Of a stretch of DNA of 21,663 bases, positions 1 to 9,800 are shown in pieces. The notes beneath the pieces were generated by a model. It searched no databases. It saw nothing but the letters and a program-made list of their open reading frames with translations, and was not told where the DNA came from. The stretch covers positions 1 to 21,663 of the forward strand of contig CAZPDM010000080.1 in NCBI GenBank assembly GCA_964585305.1, in the 5' to 3' direction. Numbering within the stretch: the first letter of the stretch is position 1; each line of letters begins with the position of its first letter. The position numbers were made by a program, and so were the translations under genes. The DNA comes from CAZPDM01 sp964585305. Lineage in GTDB: Bacteria > Planctomycetota > Uabimicrobiia > Uabimicrobiales > JABWCH01.

Positions 1-4
1 CCAT
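1..4 (-). CDS. Start of a further gene, cut off by the window edge
   Basis: Only the first four bases (ATGG on the minus strand) are inside the window. They are preceded by a perfect Shine-Dalgarno AAGGAGG at 9-15 with a 4-base spacer, the same AATT spacer that precedes treZ. The gene would start 33 bases after the treS stop with no terminator between, so it is probably a fourth member of the trehalose operon. The product cannot be told from one codon; treY or a maltokinase would fit the pathway but this is a guess. Confidence 0.5.
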
Positions 5-36
5 AATTCCTCCTTAATATTTACAAATAGATTTTT

Positions 37-1692
37 TTAGGATTTTAATAATTGAAACCAATAGAAATTATGTGGCCCTAAACTTAAGAAATAAGAGTTT
101 TCTCCAATCGTAGGGAAAATACTGCCGCCAAACATTTCTATAGGAACACATCCTTTAAATTTTTTAAGATCAAGCTCTACAGGTTGGACAAAGCGCGAAA
201 GATTATTGACAATAAGAATTGTCTCTTTTTCATCTTGACGGATATAAGATAGTGTTTTCTGGTTTGGTGAAGTAACAAATTCCAAAGTCCCTCTGCCGAA
301 TACAGGATGTCGCTTCTGAACAGAAATAAGTCGTTTTACCCAATTTAATAAGGAACCTGGTGTACGTAATTGAGATTCCACATTGATTGCCTGATAATTA
401 TAGACAGGATGAAGAATAACAGGGCTATAGAGTTTTTCAGGATCTGCTAAGGAAAATCCCGCGTTGCGATCCACACTCCATTGCATAGGCGTACGAACTC
501 CATTGCGATCGCCTAGATAAATATTATCTCCCATACCAATCTCATCGCCATAATAAATAATAGGGCTGCCAGGAAGAGAAAATTGTAAGCTGTAGAGTAA
601 TTCAATAGAAGGTCGATTATTTTCCATAAGTGGTGCTAATCTGCGACGGATTCCAATATTGATTCTCATTCGTGAATCTTGTGCATATTCGCGATACATA
701 TAATCACGTTCTTCGTCTGTACACATTTCTAAAGTAAGTTCGTCGTGATTGCGCAAAAAAACACCCCATTGGCAATTTTGAGGAATATCAGGTGTAAGTG
801 CCACAATATCTATAATAGGACGGCAATCTTCTTTTCGAAGGCCAATAAACATTCGAGGCATGAGTGCGAAGTGAAATGCCATTTGAAATTCATCGCCATT
901 TCCAAAATATGAAGCTAAATCGCTTGGCCATTGATTGGCTTCGGCAAGTAGGATTCTTCCAGGATAAAGACGTTCAATATTACTACGCAGTTCTTTTAAA
1001 TAAGCATGTGTTTCTGGCAAATTTTCGCAATTTGTGCCTTCTCGTTTAAAAAGATAAGGCACTGCATCACAACGAAAACCGTCAATTCCCATATTCAGCC
1101 AATAACACATAACATCCCAAATTTCTTTTCGTACTTCGGGATTGTCATAATTGAGATCTGGTTGATGGCTGAAAAATCGATGGTAATAGTAAGCCTTAGC
1201 TATTGGGTCCCAAGTCCAATTAGATTTTTCTGTATCAGTAAAGATAATTCGTACGCCTTGATATTTTTGATCTGTATCGCTCCATATATAGTAATTTCTT
1301 TTTGGAGAATTTGGATCTTTACGTGATTCTTGAAACCAGGGGTGCTGATCAGAAGTATGATTGAGTACAAGATCCGTCATTATTCGCATTCCTCGTTGAT
1401 GGGCAGCATCTATGACTTCTTGAAAATCTTGTATTGTTCCATATTCAGGCAAAATTTTATAATAATCTGCAATATCATAGCCATCATCTTTAAGCGGAGA
1501 TTGATAAAAAGGCAAAAACCAAATACAGTTGATTCCTAGATTTTGTAGATAATCTAATTTTTGAAGGACTCCTCGAAAGTCCCCAAATCCATCTCCATTG
1601 CTGTCATAAAAGCATTTTACATGTACTTCATAAAAAATTGCTTCTTTGTACCAAAGAGGGTTTCCATTTAGCATCACATTTCCATTTATCAT
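37..1692 (-). CDS. treS: Trehalose synthase / maltose alpha-D-glucosyltransferase (GH13)
   Basis: A cytoplasmic enzyme that interconverts maltose and trehalose by intramolecular transglucosylation (EC 5.4.99.16). The 551-residue protein opens with the TreS signature WYKEAIFYEVHVKCFYDSNG (14-33) and has all GH13 regions: DLVLNH (107-112), GFRCDA with nucleophile D209, LLAEAN with acid/base E251, and RNHD with transition-state residue D317. The stretch around FFSHQPDLNYDNPEV (173-187) is also typical. The length fits the single-domain form with no fused maltokinase. The ATG at 1692 is preceded by AAAGGAG about 10 bases upstream. It is the third known gene of the operon treZ-channel-treS, and the gap at 1719-1818 lies just upstream. 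Alternative GH13 enzymes (oligo-1,6-glucosidase, sucrose hydrolases) are less likely given the overall TreS pattern. Confidence 0.95.
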   Translation of the reverse strand: MINGNVMLNGNPLWYKEAIFYEVHVKCFYDSNGDGFGDFRGVLQKLDYLQNLGINCIWFLPFYQSPLKDDGYDIADYYKILPEYGTIQDFQEVIDAAHQRGMRIMTDLVLNHTSDQHPWFQESRKDPNSPKRNYYIWSDTDQKYQGVRIIFTDTEKSNWTWDPIAKAYYYHRFFSHQPDLNYDNPEVRKEIWDVMCYWLNMGIDGFRCDAVPYLFKREGTNCENLPETHAYLKELRSNIERLYPGRILLAEANQWPSDLASYFGNGDEFQMAFHFALMPRMFIGLRKEDCRPIIDIVALTPDIPQNCQWGVFLRNHDELTLEMCTDEERDYMYREYAQDSRMRINIGIRRRLAPLMENNRPSIELLYSLQFSLPGSPIIYYGDEIGMGDNIYLGDRNGVRTPMQWSVDRNAGFSLADPEKLYSPVILHPVYNYQAINVESQLRTPGSLLNWVKRLISVQKRHPVFGRGTLEFVTSPNQKTLSYIRQDEKETILIVNNLSRFVQPVELDLKKFKGCVPIEMFGGSIFPTIGENSYFLSLGPHNFYWFQLLKS

Positions 1693-1718
1693 TATGAAAT
1701 AACTCCTTTTTAAACTAT

Positions 1719-1818
1719 NNNNNNNNNNNNNNNNNNNNNNNNNNNNNNNNNNNNNNNNNNNNNNNNNNNNNNNNNNNNNNNNNNNNNNNNNNNNNNNNNN
1801 NNNNNNNNNNNNNNNNNN
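1719..1818. other. Assembly gap of 100 N
   Basis: Exactly 100 undetermined bases, the usual placeholder for a scaffold join of unknown size. It interrupts the 3' part of the MscS-type channel gene. The sequence to its left (ATA GTT TAA on the minus strand, 1710-1718) may be the end of that gene, but the reading frame across the gap is unknown. Confidence 0.98.
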
Positions 1819-2567
1819 CGAATCTTAGAGTTCATTAGATCCGTATTTGATATAATTAACTGTTCTCCACTAAGGCTACGAATGCGAGTTGTTTTAAGCC
1901 CTGTATATTCTATCATGCCCATATAATCCGGACCAATGATAATAAAATCGCCAATTTGAAAAGGTTTATCAAAAAGGATGACAAAGTAATTAAATAGATC
2001 GCTGAAAATGGTTTGAGAAGCCAAAGCAACTGCAATACCGCCAATTCCAAGACCGGCAATGATAGCAGAAATTTTGAATCCTAAATTGTCTAAAAGAAAA
2101 ATTATTCCAAAACTCCAAGCAACAACTTTTATTAAAGTAAACATTCCTTGAGAAATTGTTTTTCCTGTTTCATTGTCTTGTTGTTTTTGAAATATGTATT
2201 CTAGTACTTTGATTGCAAAACGGATGAATAAGATAGTAAATAAAATAATTCCTATAATATAAAAAATTCGCTCAAGAATAGGAGAAAGTTTTAGATTGTG
2301 TATACTTAAGTAAAAAGCTCCAAAATAAAAAAGAGGAAGAATAGCTTGTTCGCATGTTTTAACAAAAAATTCGTTGATAATTGAAGTCTTTTTTTCATTG
2401 GAATCTTTTTTAGGAGAGAGAATAATTTTTTGAAATATTCTTATAGCTAGAATACTAATAAGAAAAATAAGAATAGAAATCAAATAATCGCCGATTTTAT
2501 TATTTAAGAATTGATGATCCCACATATTCCACAAAAGCTGGAGCTTAGATATAATTTTCTCCCACAT
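1819..2567 (-). CDS. MscS-family small-conductance mechanosensitive channel, 3' part lost in gap
   Basis: An inner-membrane channel that opens under membrane tension to release solutes during hypo-osmotic shock. There are 249 resolved residues, with likely membrane helices at about 28-46, 75-92, 98-120 and 145-160. These are followed by the MscS pore region, a Gly/Ala-rich stretch (about 167-184) and the beta-domain motif FDKPFQIGDFIIIG (199-212). The last resolved codons read NSKI plus CG-, which must be Arg; this matches the family pattern where N-x-x-I-x-N follows. The ATG at 2567 has AAGGAG about 9 bases upstream. It lies 43 bases downstream of treZ and upstream of treS, on the same strand, so it is probably co-transcribed. 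The family normally has about 100 more residues after this point, so the gene is truncated by the gap and not by mutation. Exact subfamily (MscS versus YnaI/YbdG-like) is not resolved. Confidence 0.9.
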
Positions 2568-2610
2568 AATATAATTTCTCCTTGATAACTAAAATTTTTG
2601 CATACTATTA

Positions 2611-4431
2611 TTATTTTTTTTGAAAAAGTATTGCACTCCAGGGGTGTAAAATTATTTCGCTGGGGAATACTATTTCTTTAGAAATAAGTGTATCAGGTCC
2701 ATTCCAGATTTTATCTGCGGAATTAAAAACTATTTTCCACTTTCCTTCTACTAAAGAACAGATAACCTTTTTATCTGATTCGTTAAAATTAAACAAGCAT
2801 AATATTTCATTTTCTTCAAACCATCTTTTCATCCAGATTATATCGTCTATTTCTCCGCTTAATAAATGATTTTTGCTTAAGTATGCTAAAGCTGGGATTT
2901 CTTTTCTGAGAGAAATTAAATAGCGATAAAAATCCCATAAAATTTTATGTTCTTTTTGTTCTCGGGTTTCCCAATTTAATTTAGATTTATAAAAAGTACT
3001 TTCTGCCTGAGGATCTGGAGTTTCTCCTTTTGATTGGAAAGAGGCAAATTCTTGTTTTCTTCCCTTTCGTACTGCTTCGATAAGAGCAGGATTAGAATGG
3101 CTAACAAAATAAAGAAATGGCGCAGTTTCTCCATATTCCTCTCCCATAAATAAAAGAGGTATGTAGGGAGATAGTAAAGTTGCGCTAGCTGCTAGTTTGC
3201 AGGCTTCGAAAGAAATGAGTTGAGATAACCTTTCTCCAAGCATACGATTTCCTATTTGATCATGATTTTGAGCGCATACAACAAATTGATGTCCGAAAAA
3301 TTCTTTAGAAGAATTTCCGTGGTTGCGTTTTCTGTGTTCTGAATATTCTCCAGAATAAACAAAACCTTCCTGAAAAGATTTGATCAGTTGCTTTTGTTGT
3401 CCAAAATCGCTATAATATCCATTAGTCTCTTTTGTAAGAAGAGTATGTAACGAGTGATGAAAATCGTCATTCCATTGTGCGTCTAAGCCAAAACCTTCTT
3501 TCGTAAATGATTGAATTATTCGCGTATCATTTAAATCACTTTCAGCGATGAGATATATTTTTTTTCCAGCCATACGTGAAAAAATTTCGACTCTTTCCGC
3601 AAGTTCACGAAGAAAATGTTTGGAACTCATATCTGTAATTGCGTGAATGGCATCTAAACGTAATCCATCAATATGGTAATGTGTTAACCAGTGGATTGCA
3701 TTTTCAATAAAAAAATTTCGTACAGCATCACTGTATGGATTATCTAAATTGATAGCTTCTCCCCAAGGAGTTTTATACTTGTTAGTAAAATATGGTCCAA
3801 AATCCCATAAATAATTTCCTTCCGGTCCTAAATGATTATATACTACATCTAAAACAACTGCTATTTGTTTTTGATGACAAGCATTTACTAATTTTTTTAA
3901 TCCTTCTGGCCCACCATAAGAATTTTGTACAGCAAAAGGATATGTTCCATCATATCCCCAATTTCTTTTACCAGAAAATTGTGATATAGGCATCAGTTCT
4001 ATTGTATTTATTCCTAATTCTTTTAAAATATCGAGTTGGGGAATAATTGCTTCAAAGGTTCCTTCTTGGGTAAATGTTCCTGTATGTATTTCATATATAA
4101 TCATCTTATCAGAAAAAGGCATTCCTTGCCAATTTATATCTGTCCAAGGAAAAATATTGTGATCTATAACTTGGGATGCTTGGTGAACGCCATCAGGTTG
4201 AAAATGGGAAGCAGGATCTGGCCGTTCTTTTTCCTCATTAAGACGATAAATATATTTTGTTCCAGGGATAGCTTCTGTGGTAATTTTCCAATATCCTTGC
4301 GCATTTTTGTTCATTACAATTAAAGATTGTAAATGTGGCAACAAAATTTTTAATTCTACTTTTTTCAAAAGTGGTGCCCACACTGTAAATTCACAAACTT
4401 TATTTCCTAAATATTTCGCTCCTATTGCCAT
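2611..4431 (-). CDS. treZ: Malto-oligosyltrehalose trehalohydrolase (GH13)
   Basis: Releases trehalose from the maltooligosyl-trehalose made by TreY from glycogen or maltodextrin (EC 3.2.1.141). The 606-residue protein starts with a CBM48-like N-terminal domain (about 1-95, with FTVWAP at 15-20). The GH13 barrel carries DVVYNH (195-200), GLRLDA with nucleophile D260, IAESD with acid/base E297, and QNHDQIGNR with D391. The stretch LLSPYIPLLFMGEEYGETAP following D391 is diagnostic of TreZ rather than GlgB or GlgX. The ATG at 4431 has AAAGGTGG 4 bases upstream and is the first gene of the minus-strand operon. TreY, its usual partner, is not in the window; it could lie beyond the left edge. Length is normal for the family (about 580-610). 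Confidence 0.95.
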   Translation of the reverse strand: MAIGAKYLGNKVCEFTVWAPLLKKVELKILLPHLQSLIVMNKNAQGYWKITTEAIPGTKYIYRLNEEKERPDPASHFQPDGVHQASQVIDHNIFPWTDINWQGMPFSDKMIIYEIHTGTFTQEGTFEAIIPQLDILKELGINTIELMPISQFSGKRNWGYDGTYPFAVQNSYGGPEGLKKLVNACHQKQIAVVLDVVYNHLGPEGNYLWDFGPYFTNKYKTPWGEAINLDNPYSDAVRNFFIENAIHWLTHYHIDGLRLDAIHAITDMSSKHFLRELAERVEIFSRMAGKKIYLIAESDLNDTRIIQSFTKEGFGLDAQWNDDFHHSLHTLLTKETNGYYSDFGQQKQLIKSFQEGFVYSGEYSEHRKRNHGNSSKEFFGHQFVVCAQNHDQIGNRMLGERLSQLISFEACKLAASATLLSPYIPLLFMGEEYGETAPFLYFVSHSNPALIEAVRKGRKQEFASFQSKGETPDPQAESTFYKSKLNWETREQKEHKILWDFYRYLISLRKEIPALAYLSKNHLLSGEIDDIIWMKRWFEENEILCLFNFNESDKKVICSLVEGKWKIVFNSADKIWNGPDTLISKEIVFPSEIILHPWSAILFQKK

Positions 4432-4481
4432 AATTCCACCTTTCTATGCACTACATTTTGTAATTGCTTCAAGCCTTATTT

Positions 4482-4510
4482 AGTTTAATCTAAAACAATA
4501 TTTTTGTCAA
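4482..4510 (-). promoter_or_regulatory. Sigma70-type promoter of the treZ operon
   Basis: On the minus strand a perfect -35 TTGACA (4505-4510) and a -10 TAAACT (4482-4487, 4 of 6 consensus) are separated by 17 bases. The predicted start point is near 4475, giving a leader of about 44 bases before the treZ ATG. The -10 box sits inside a short inverted repeat TTTAG-N6-CTAAA (4479-4494), a possible but unproven operator. The same 113-base spacer must also hold the start signals of the divergent methyltransferase gene, for which I see no convincing promoter. Confidence 0.7.
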
Positions 4511-4544
4511 GTTTTTAATTTTAAAAAAAATTAAAGGATTATAG

Positions 4545-5129
4545 ATGAATGAAATTGCTAGTTTTTTTGATTTTCGAGCAGAGCATTGGGATCGTCAACT
4601 TAAAGATTATGAAATTCCTATTATTCGGCAAATATTGAGAAAAGCTGGTGTCAATCCACAAGATATTATCTTGGATGTAGGCTGTGGAACTGGGATTTTA
4701 ATTCCTTTTCTTTTTGAATGTTATACAGAGAGTAAAAATATTACAGGAATCGATATCTCAAAAAAAATGATTGAGATGATGAATTTAAAATTTCCTCAGA
4801 TCAAAACTTATAATTGTGATTTTTTGACATCAACATTTCCTCCGGAATCTTTCACAAAAGTGATCATCTTTAATACATTTCCCCATTTTTTAAACCCATT
4901 AAAAGTATTAGAAATTTCTTATAAAATTTTAAAAAAATCTGGAAAAATTATTATTGCTCATACTATGACGCGGGAAAAATTAGATCATCATCACAAGAAA
5001 TCTAGTGCAATTGTTCAATCACATCATCTTATTTCTGATGAGCAATTTCAAAAATATTTTCAGGCAATAGGATTTAAAGAAGTCGCTCTTGAGAATGATT
5101 TATATTTTTATTCAGAAGGCAAAAAATAA
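4545..5129 (+). CDS. Class I SAM-dependent methyltransferase, substrate unknown
   Basis: The 194-residue soluble protein has a Rossmann-type methyltransferase fold. Motif I ILDVGCGTG (42-50) binds SAM, motif II is GIDIS (68-72), and an acidic motif CDF lies at 91-93. A His-rich stretch LDHHHKKSS near 145-153 is followed by a C-terminal FxxxGF-type strand. The fold and SAM binding are secure, but the substrate cannot be read from sequence; small molecules (UbiE/quinone-type) or proteins are possible. The ATG at 4545 has AAAGGA 6 bases upstream. It is transcribed divergently from treZ and is followed 13 bases later by a membrane glycosyltransferase-like gene, so the two probably form an operon ending at the 6682-6714 terminator. 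Confidence 0.88.
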   Translation: MNEIASFFDFRAEHWDRQLKDYEIPIIRQILRKAGVNPQDIILDVGCGTGILIPFLFECYTESKNITGIDISKKMIEMMNLKFPQIKTYNCDFLTSTFPPESFTKVIIFNTFPHFLNPLKVLEISYKILKKSGKIIIAHTMTREKLDHHHKKSSAIVQSHHLISDEQFQKYFQAIGFKEVALENDLYFYSEGKK

Positions 5130-5142
5130 GGAAGGAAAGCCG

Positions 5143-6681
5143 TTGAAAAACGAAAGCAATACTTTTGAATATCTTTCTCAAAATAAAAAGAAAATGTTTT
5201 GGCGTATTTTTTTTATAACACTATTTATATTTGCATATTTTTGTACTACATATACTGGCGGAGATATGCAAAATTCTGCATTATCTTTAACAAGTTGCTT
5301 GATTGAAAATCAAACTTTTGCAATTACTCAGTATGAATCAACATCTTTAGACATAGCTTTTAAAGATGGTAAATACTATTCTGGGATGGCTCCGGGTGCT
5401 TCGATTTTATGTATTCCGCTGTATTTTGTTAGTAAATCAATACTATGGACTATTCCAGAAAGTTACCAACAAAGAATGCGTACATTTTTACAAAATCTTA
5501 AAGTTGGTACATCTAAACATCTTATTTATGCTCCAGATCCATTATTTTTTTTAATTTTTTCATTAGTAACCAGTTTAATTATTATTTCTCTATCTTCATT
5601 TAGTGTAGCAGTTTTATATTTTATTTTATGCTATTATTCCGTTCAGCAAAATTTTGCTATATCTCTTACTTTTGTTTTTGCTTTTGGAAGTCCTTTTTTT
5701 GCTTATGGTGCGGGATTCTATACACAAGCTATAGCAACAAGTTTACTTATTCTAGGATATGCAGGGTTATTGATTGCTAAAGAAAAAAAGTCTTTGCGGT
5801 TTATTATTTTAGGTGGAGTATTGCTAGGATTAGCTGGAGCAACAGATTATCCCTATTATCTTTATACTGCTATTATTTTAATAGGTGTTGTTTGGGATAT
5901 ACTTAAAAATAATAGAAATAATCTAAAAATATTTAAAAGTTTATCTTATTTAGCTGTAGCATGGTTTCTTCCCCTTTTGGTAGTGATGATATATCATAAA
6001 TTAGCATTTGGTAGTATTGCATCAACACCGTATCATTTTAGGATTATTAGCTTACATCAAAATGCTTTTTTAGGATTAACATTTCCTTCTATATCACGAA
6101 TATTAGAAAGATTATTTTCTTTAAGAGATGGAATTTTCTCTACTTTTTCTATTATTCTTCTACTTCCGTATTCTATATTTTTATGGTTTAAAAATTTTTG
6201 TAACATCTCAAAACCAGATGCAAATAATGTCTTAAAATTAGACATATATCTTATATCTTATCAAGGACAAATTGTTTCATTTATACTTGTGATATTTGCG
6301 GCATTTTGTTATACACTAGGAATTAGTTGGCCGGTATCTACAGATGCTGGAATTGGTCCGAGATTTTTTTTAGCTGCAACACCTTGTACTGTTTTTGTAC
6401 TGGGAGTAATTTCTCATTATTATAATAATGTAATAAGTGCTTATCGATGGATTGTAGGTATCTCAATTTTTTCCATTTCTTGGCATTTTATTGGGAATGC
6501 TATAGGTCCTCAAAATATGATTTCCTTTTCTACTTTTTTTCATGGTTTTACAACGTATGGACTATCCAGTTTTTTTCTGCGAAATATTTCTGAACATGCT
6601 ATTTATTTACATCCATGTTTGGCTACGGTTATAACAGTTGCCTATTTATATCTGATTGTGTTTGTTTTTTTTAGAAAATAG
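5143..6681 (+). CDS. Polytopic membrane protein, GT39/GT-C glycosyltransferase-like
   Basis: A 512-residue integral membrane protein with about 10-12 hydrophobic helices. The first helix (about residues 18-36) is followed by a loop carrying GGDMQNSALSLTSCLIEN and then DGKYYSGMAPGASILCIPLY. This resembles the conserved first periplasmic loop of GT39-like proteins with D/G-x-YYSxxAPG. A later GPRFFLAATP also recurs in that group. The family is thought to use lipid-linked sugars, but activity and acceptor are not shown here. I chose TTG at 5143 because GGAAGG (5130-5135) lies 7 bases upstream. An ATG at 5089 would overlap the methyltransferase by 41 bases and has no ribosome site; an in-frame ATG at 5194 is also weakly preceded. 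It is probably co-transcribed with the upstream methyltransferase. Confidence 0.75.
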   Translation: MKNESNTFEYLSQNKKKMFWRIFFITLFIFAYFCTTYTGGDMQNSALSLTSCLIENQTFAITQYESTSLDIAFKDGKYYSGMAPGASILCIPLYFVSKSILWTIPESYQQRMRTFLQNLKVGTSKHLIYAPDPLFFLIFSLVTSLIIISLSSFSVAVLYFILCYYSVQQNFAISLTFVFAFGSPFFAYGAGFYTQAIATSLLILGYAGLLIAKEKKSLRFIILGGVLLGLAGATDYPYYLYTAIILIGVVWDILKNNRNNLKIFKSLSYLAVAWFLPLLVVMIYHKLAFGSIASTPYHFRIISLHQNAFLGLTFPSISRILERLFSLRDGIFSTFSIILLLPYSIFLWFKNFCNISKPDANNVLKLDIYLISYQGQIVSFILVIFAAFCYTLGISWPVSTDAGIGPRFFLAATPCTVFVLGVISHYYNNVISAYRWIVGISIFSISWHFIGNAIGPQNMISFSTFFHGFTTYGLSSFFLRNISEHAIYLHPCLATVITVAYLYLIVFVFFRK

Positions 6682-6714
6682 AAAAAAGACCATAATTTTT
6701 TTATGGTCTTTTTT
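6682..6714 (+). terminator. Rho-independent terminator after the membrane protein gene
   Basis: A 14-base-pair perfect stem, AAAAAAGACCATAA (6682-6695) against 6701-6714, closes a loop of five T. The T-run at the end of the right arm supplies the U tract. It begins directly after the TAG stop at 6679-6681. The AT-rich flanks make it symmetric, so it could work in both directions. Confidence 0.9.
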
Positions 6715-6718
6715 CTCG

Positions 6719-6746
6719 TTGACAAATTTTTTTCAAGTGTTATGCT
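6719..6746 (+). promoter_or_regulatory. Promoter of the giant TPR gene
   Basis: A perfect -35 TTGACA (6719-6724), a 16-base spacer and a -10 TATGCT (6741-6746, 4 of 6) with the extended TG at 6738-6739. It follows the preceding terminator immediately, so it clearly opens a new transcription unit. Predicted start is near 6753, about 55 bases before the ATG at 6808. Confidence 0.75.
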
Positions 6747-6807
6747 AATAAGCAGAATTTTCTTTTTTTAAAAAAGATATTTTATTATTTTTTAGAAAGT
6801 TTTTGTT

Positions 6808-9800
6808 ATGTCAGAAGAACAAAATAATAATCCTTTATCGCAACCTACTCAAGAAAATTTAGAGCAACTGCAAGCTATTGCTTTGCAGCAAGGCCAATTT
6901 GAGCAGGCAATCAAAATATTAGAGCAACGAAGCCAGCATTTTCCTGAGAATGCTGCGGTGTATTATCAGGAAATTGGAGAAATTTATCGAGATCGGCAAT
7001 ATAATATTCCATCTGCTATTGAAGCTTTTCAAAAAGCATTGGTTTATGATCCATATAATTTAGCAGCATTAGAGTCTTTACGATTACTTTTTTACCATCA
7101 AAAAAATTGGCAGCAATACTTAATTTATAGTGAAAAGAAGTTACATGGGATCATCGATACTCAGCAAGCTGTTATGTTGCATTTGGAAATGGCAACACTG
7201 TATTTACAAGAAAATCAACAGGATTTATTTGAACAACATTTATTGCAAGTATTGCAGTGTGATGCCACTAATATTGAAGCTCTTGAGCGATTGCGTAAAT
7301 TTTATGAAGAAAAACAGCGTTATGAAGATTTGATAAATATTTTACAAAAATTGGCAACATTTGGGCAAAATTCTCAAAAAATAATAGAAATTTATGAACA
7401 AATAGCAGAAATTTATCAAATCCACTTAAATAATAATAACAATGCTTTTTCTTTTTTAGAACGTGCCCATCAAATTATTCCTGATAGTATCAATCTACTA
7501 GAAAAAATGTACAAATTAAGCAAGTCTTTCGGTGATATATCCCAGCAAATTTATTGCCTTTCCCATTTAGCGAAATATGCAAGAGATAAAAGAGAGGCTT
7601 GCCGTTTATTTCGAGAATTGACACAATTACATATTCAAAAAGGAAAAGAACAACTTGCTATAGAGTCTTTGTCTCAAGCATTGGAAAATAGTTTAGCGAT
7701 AGAGCAATATTCTTTATCTGATAGTACAGCTACTTTAGAAATTTTCGATACACTGATAGATTTATATCGCAAAAATAAATCTTATTCTGATCTTCTTTTA
7801 ATTTTAGAAAAAAAACTTGATTATATATTGGTATGTCATGGAATTGAAAATTTTATCTCTTATGCTTCCCTTAATCTATCTTTAATTGATTCCACTGTTT
7901 TTTTTGCTATACAAACACTTTGCAAAGAAATTGCAGAGCTTGCTCAAAATCTTGGGAAATTAGATCAAGCAATAAGCTATTATAAAAAATTATCTCCCCA
8001 AAAAGATATTGTTGATAAGTTAATTGTTATTTATCAAAAGCTAGAAAAATGGGCAGAATTAGTCCAATTATATGAAGAACAGTTGCCCAATATATCAAAA
8101 GAAGAAAAAATTGATGTATTGCATAAGATTGCTAAATTATATGAACAACTGAATGATATTGATAGTGTAAAAGAAAGTCTTTTAAAAATTGTAGATTTAC
8201 AGTTATCTCCCGATCTTAAGCTTATTCAAAAGTTAAAACAGATTTGTCAGCAAACTAAAGATTGGGAAACTTTGCTGAGTGTTATTGAAAAAGAAATTCC
8301 AAATCAATCTTCTGAAGAACAAGTAAAACTTTATGAAGAAATGGCTAGAATTTATACAGAGTGTTTTACTGATTTAGATAAGACAATTTCTTGTTACCAA
8401 AATTGTCAAAAATTACAACCAGAAATTCCTAAATTTTATAATATTTTAGCAAGTTTATTTTTGCAGCAGTTTAAGTATACTTCTGCTTTAGAAATTTTAG
8501 ATCAACAACTTAAGATTGCCCTTAATCCAGAGCTTGAACATTCTATACTTCTTCAAAAAGCACAGATTTTGCTAGAAAAACTGTATGATATTTCTGCTGC
8601 GGAAAAAATTTTATTATCTATTTTGGATAAATTCCCTAGTTCTTTATCTGCTTTTAATCTGCTTGAAATTATTTATAGCCAAAATCGTTTTCAAGAGTTG
8701 ATTGAAATCTTACAAAAGAAAAGTAAGCATGTTTCGACAGAAGAAAATTTTGGAGTTTATACACGTATTGCTTTTATTTATGAAGTAAATTTAAAAGATA
8801 TTGACAAAGCCCAACAATGTTTGGAAAGAATTTTAGAACAAGACTACCATGAGAAAGCAGCACAACAATTGCAGCATATATATTATATGCAGAAAAATTG
8901 GGATAAATTAAAAGATTTACTTTTTAAAATTAGCGAGCAAGCAAAAGAAACTTCTAGCAAAATTTCTTGGTTATTTAAATTAGGTTCTCTTTTTCAAGAA
9001 GAATTACAGGATACTACACAAGCAATTTCCATTTTTCTTCAGATACTAAAAATTCGCCCAAGTTTTTTACCTGCAATTAAGGCTTTGCAATATATTTATC
9101 AAAAAGAAGAAAATATTGTCGCTCTTATAGAATGTTATTTGGCAGAGCTAGCAATTTCAGAAATCCCTAGTAGTCGCAGATGTATCTTGCATATTTCTTG
9201 TGCTCAAATTTTTGCTGAACAGAAAAAAGAATTGGCAATTCAACATTTTCAGCAGGCATTAAAAATTGAGCCGAATAATCTTTTTGCCATACGAGGATTA
9301 GAAAGAATTTATCGCAATAATAGTATGTCTGTAGAACTTGCAAATACTTTGTTGATGGAATTGGGAATTGAAAAACAAGAATCTCAATTGTTCTATGTTC
9401 ATCAAGAACTTGCTCAACTTTATCTTGGTGTATTAGCAAATATTCCTGAGGGGATTAAGCATTTATTAAAAGTTTACCGTTATCAACCGAATGATGTCTC
9501 AATCCAAAAACAAGTTGAAGAAGTTTTACAAAAGAATAATTCTTGGGAAAAATATGTAGAATATTTGGAAGAAAGGCTTGCCATTCTTGCAAGCAATCCT
9601 TCTATCAGCAATAATTTAAAACAAAAGCAGGAAATTTTTAAATATCATCGGCAACTTGGTTATATTTACGAACAGCAACTTAAACAAAGTGAACAGGCAT
9701 CAAAACATTGGGAAGCAGTATTAAATATAGGAAATTTGTCTATTGAAGATATTCACTTTATTCAAAATTTTTATCAAAAATCTCAATCTCAAACAGCTTC

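Noticed and set aside
864..1539. Plus-strand open frames within treS, and similar frames opposite treZ, fdhF and the redox genes
   Set aside because: They lack ribosome sites and family signatures and lie antisense to well-supported genes, so they are shadow frames.
1710..1718. Ile-Val-stop at 1710-1718 as the certain end of the channel gene
   Set aside because: The frame across an N gap of unknown length is arbitrary, so this end cannot be trusted.
5089..5142. ATG start of the membrane protein at 5089
   Set aside because: It overlaps the methyltransferase coding region, has no ribosome site, and adds a hydrophilic extension; TTG 5143 has a good site.
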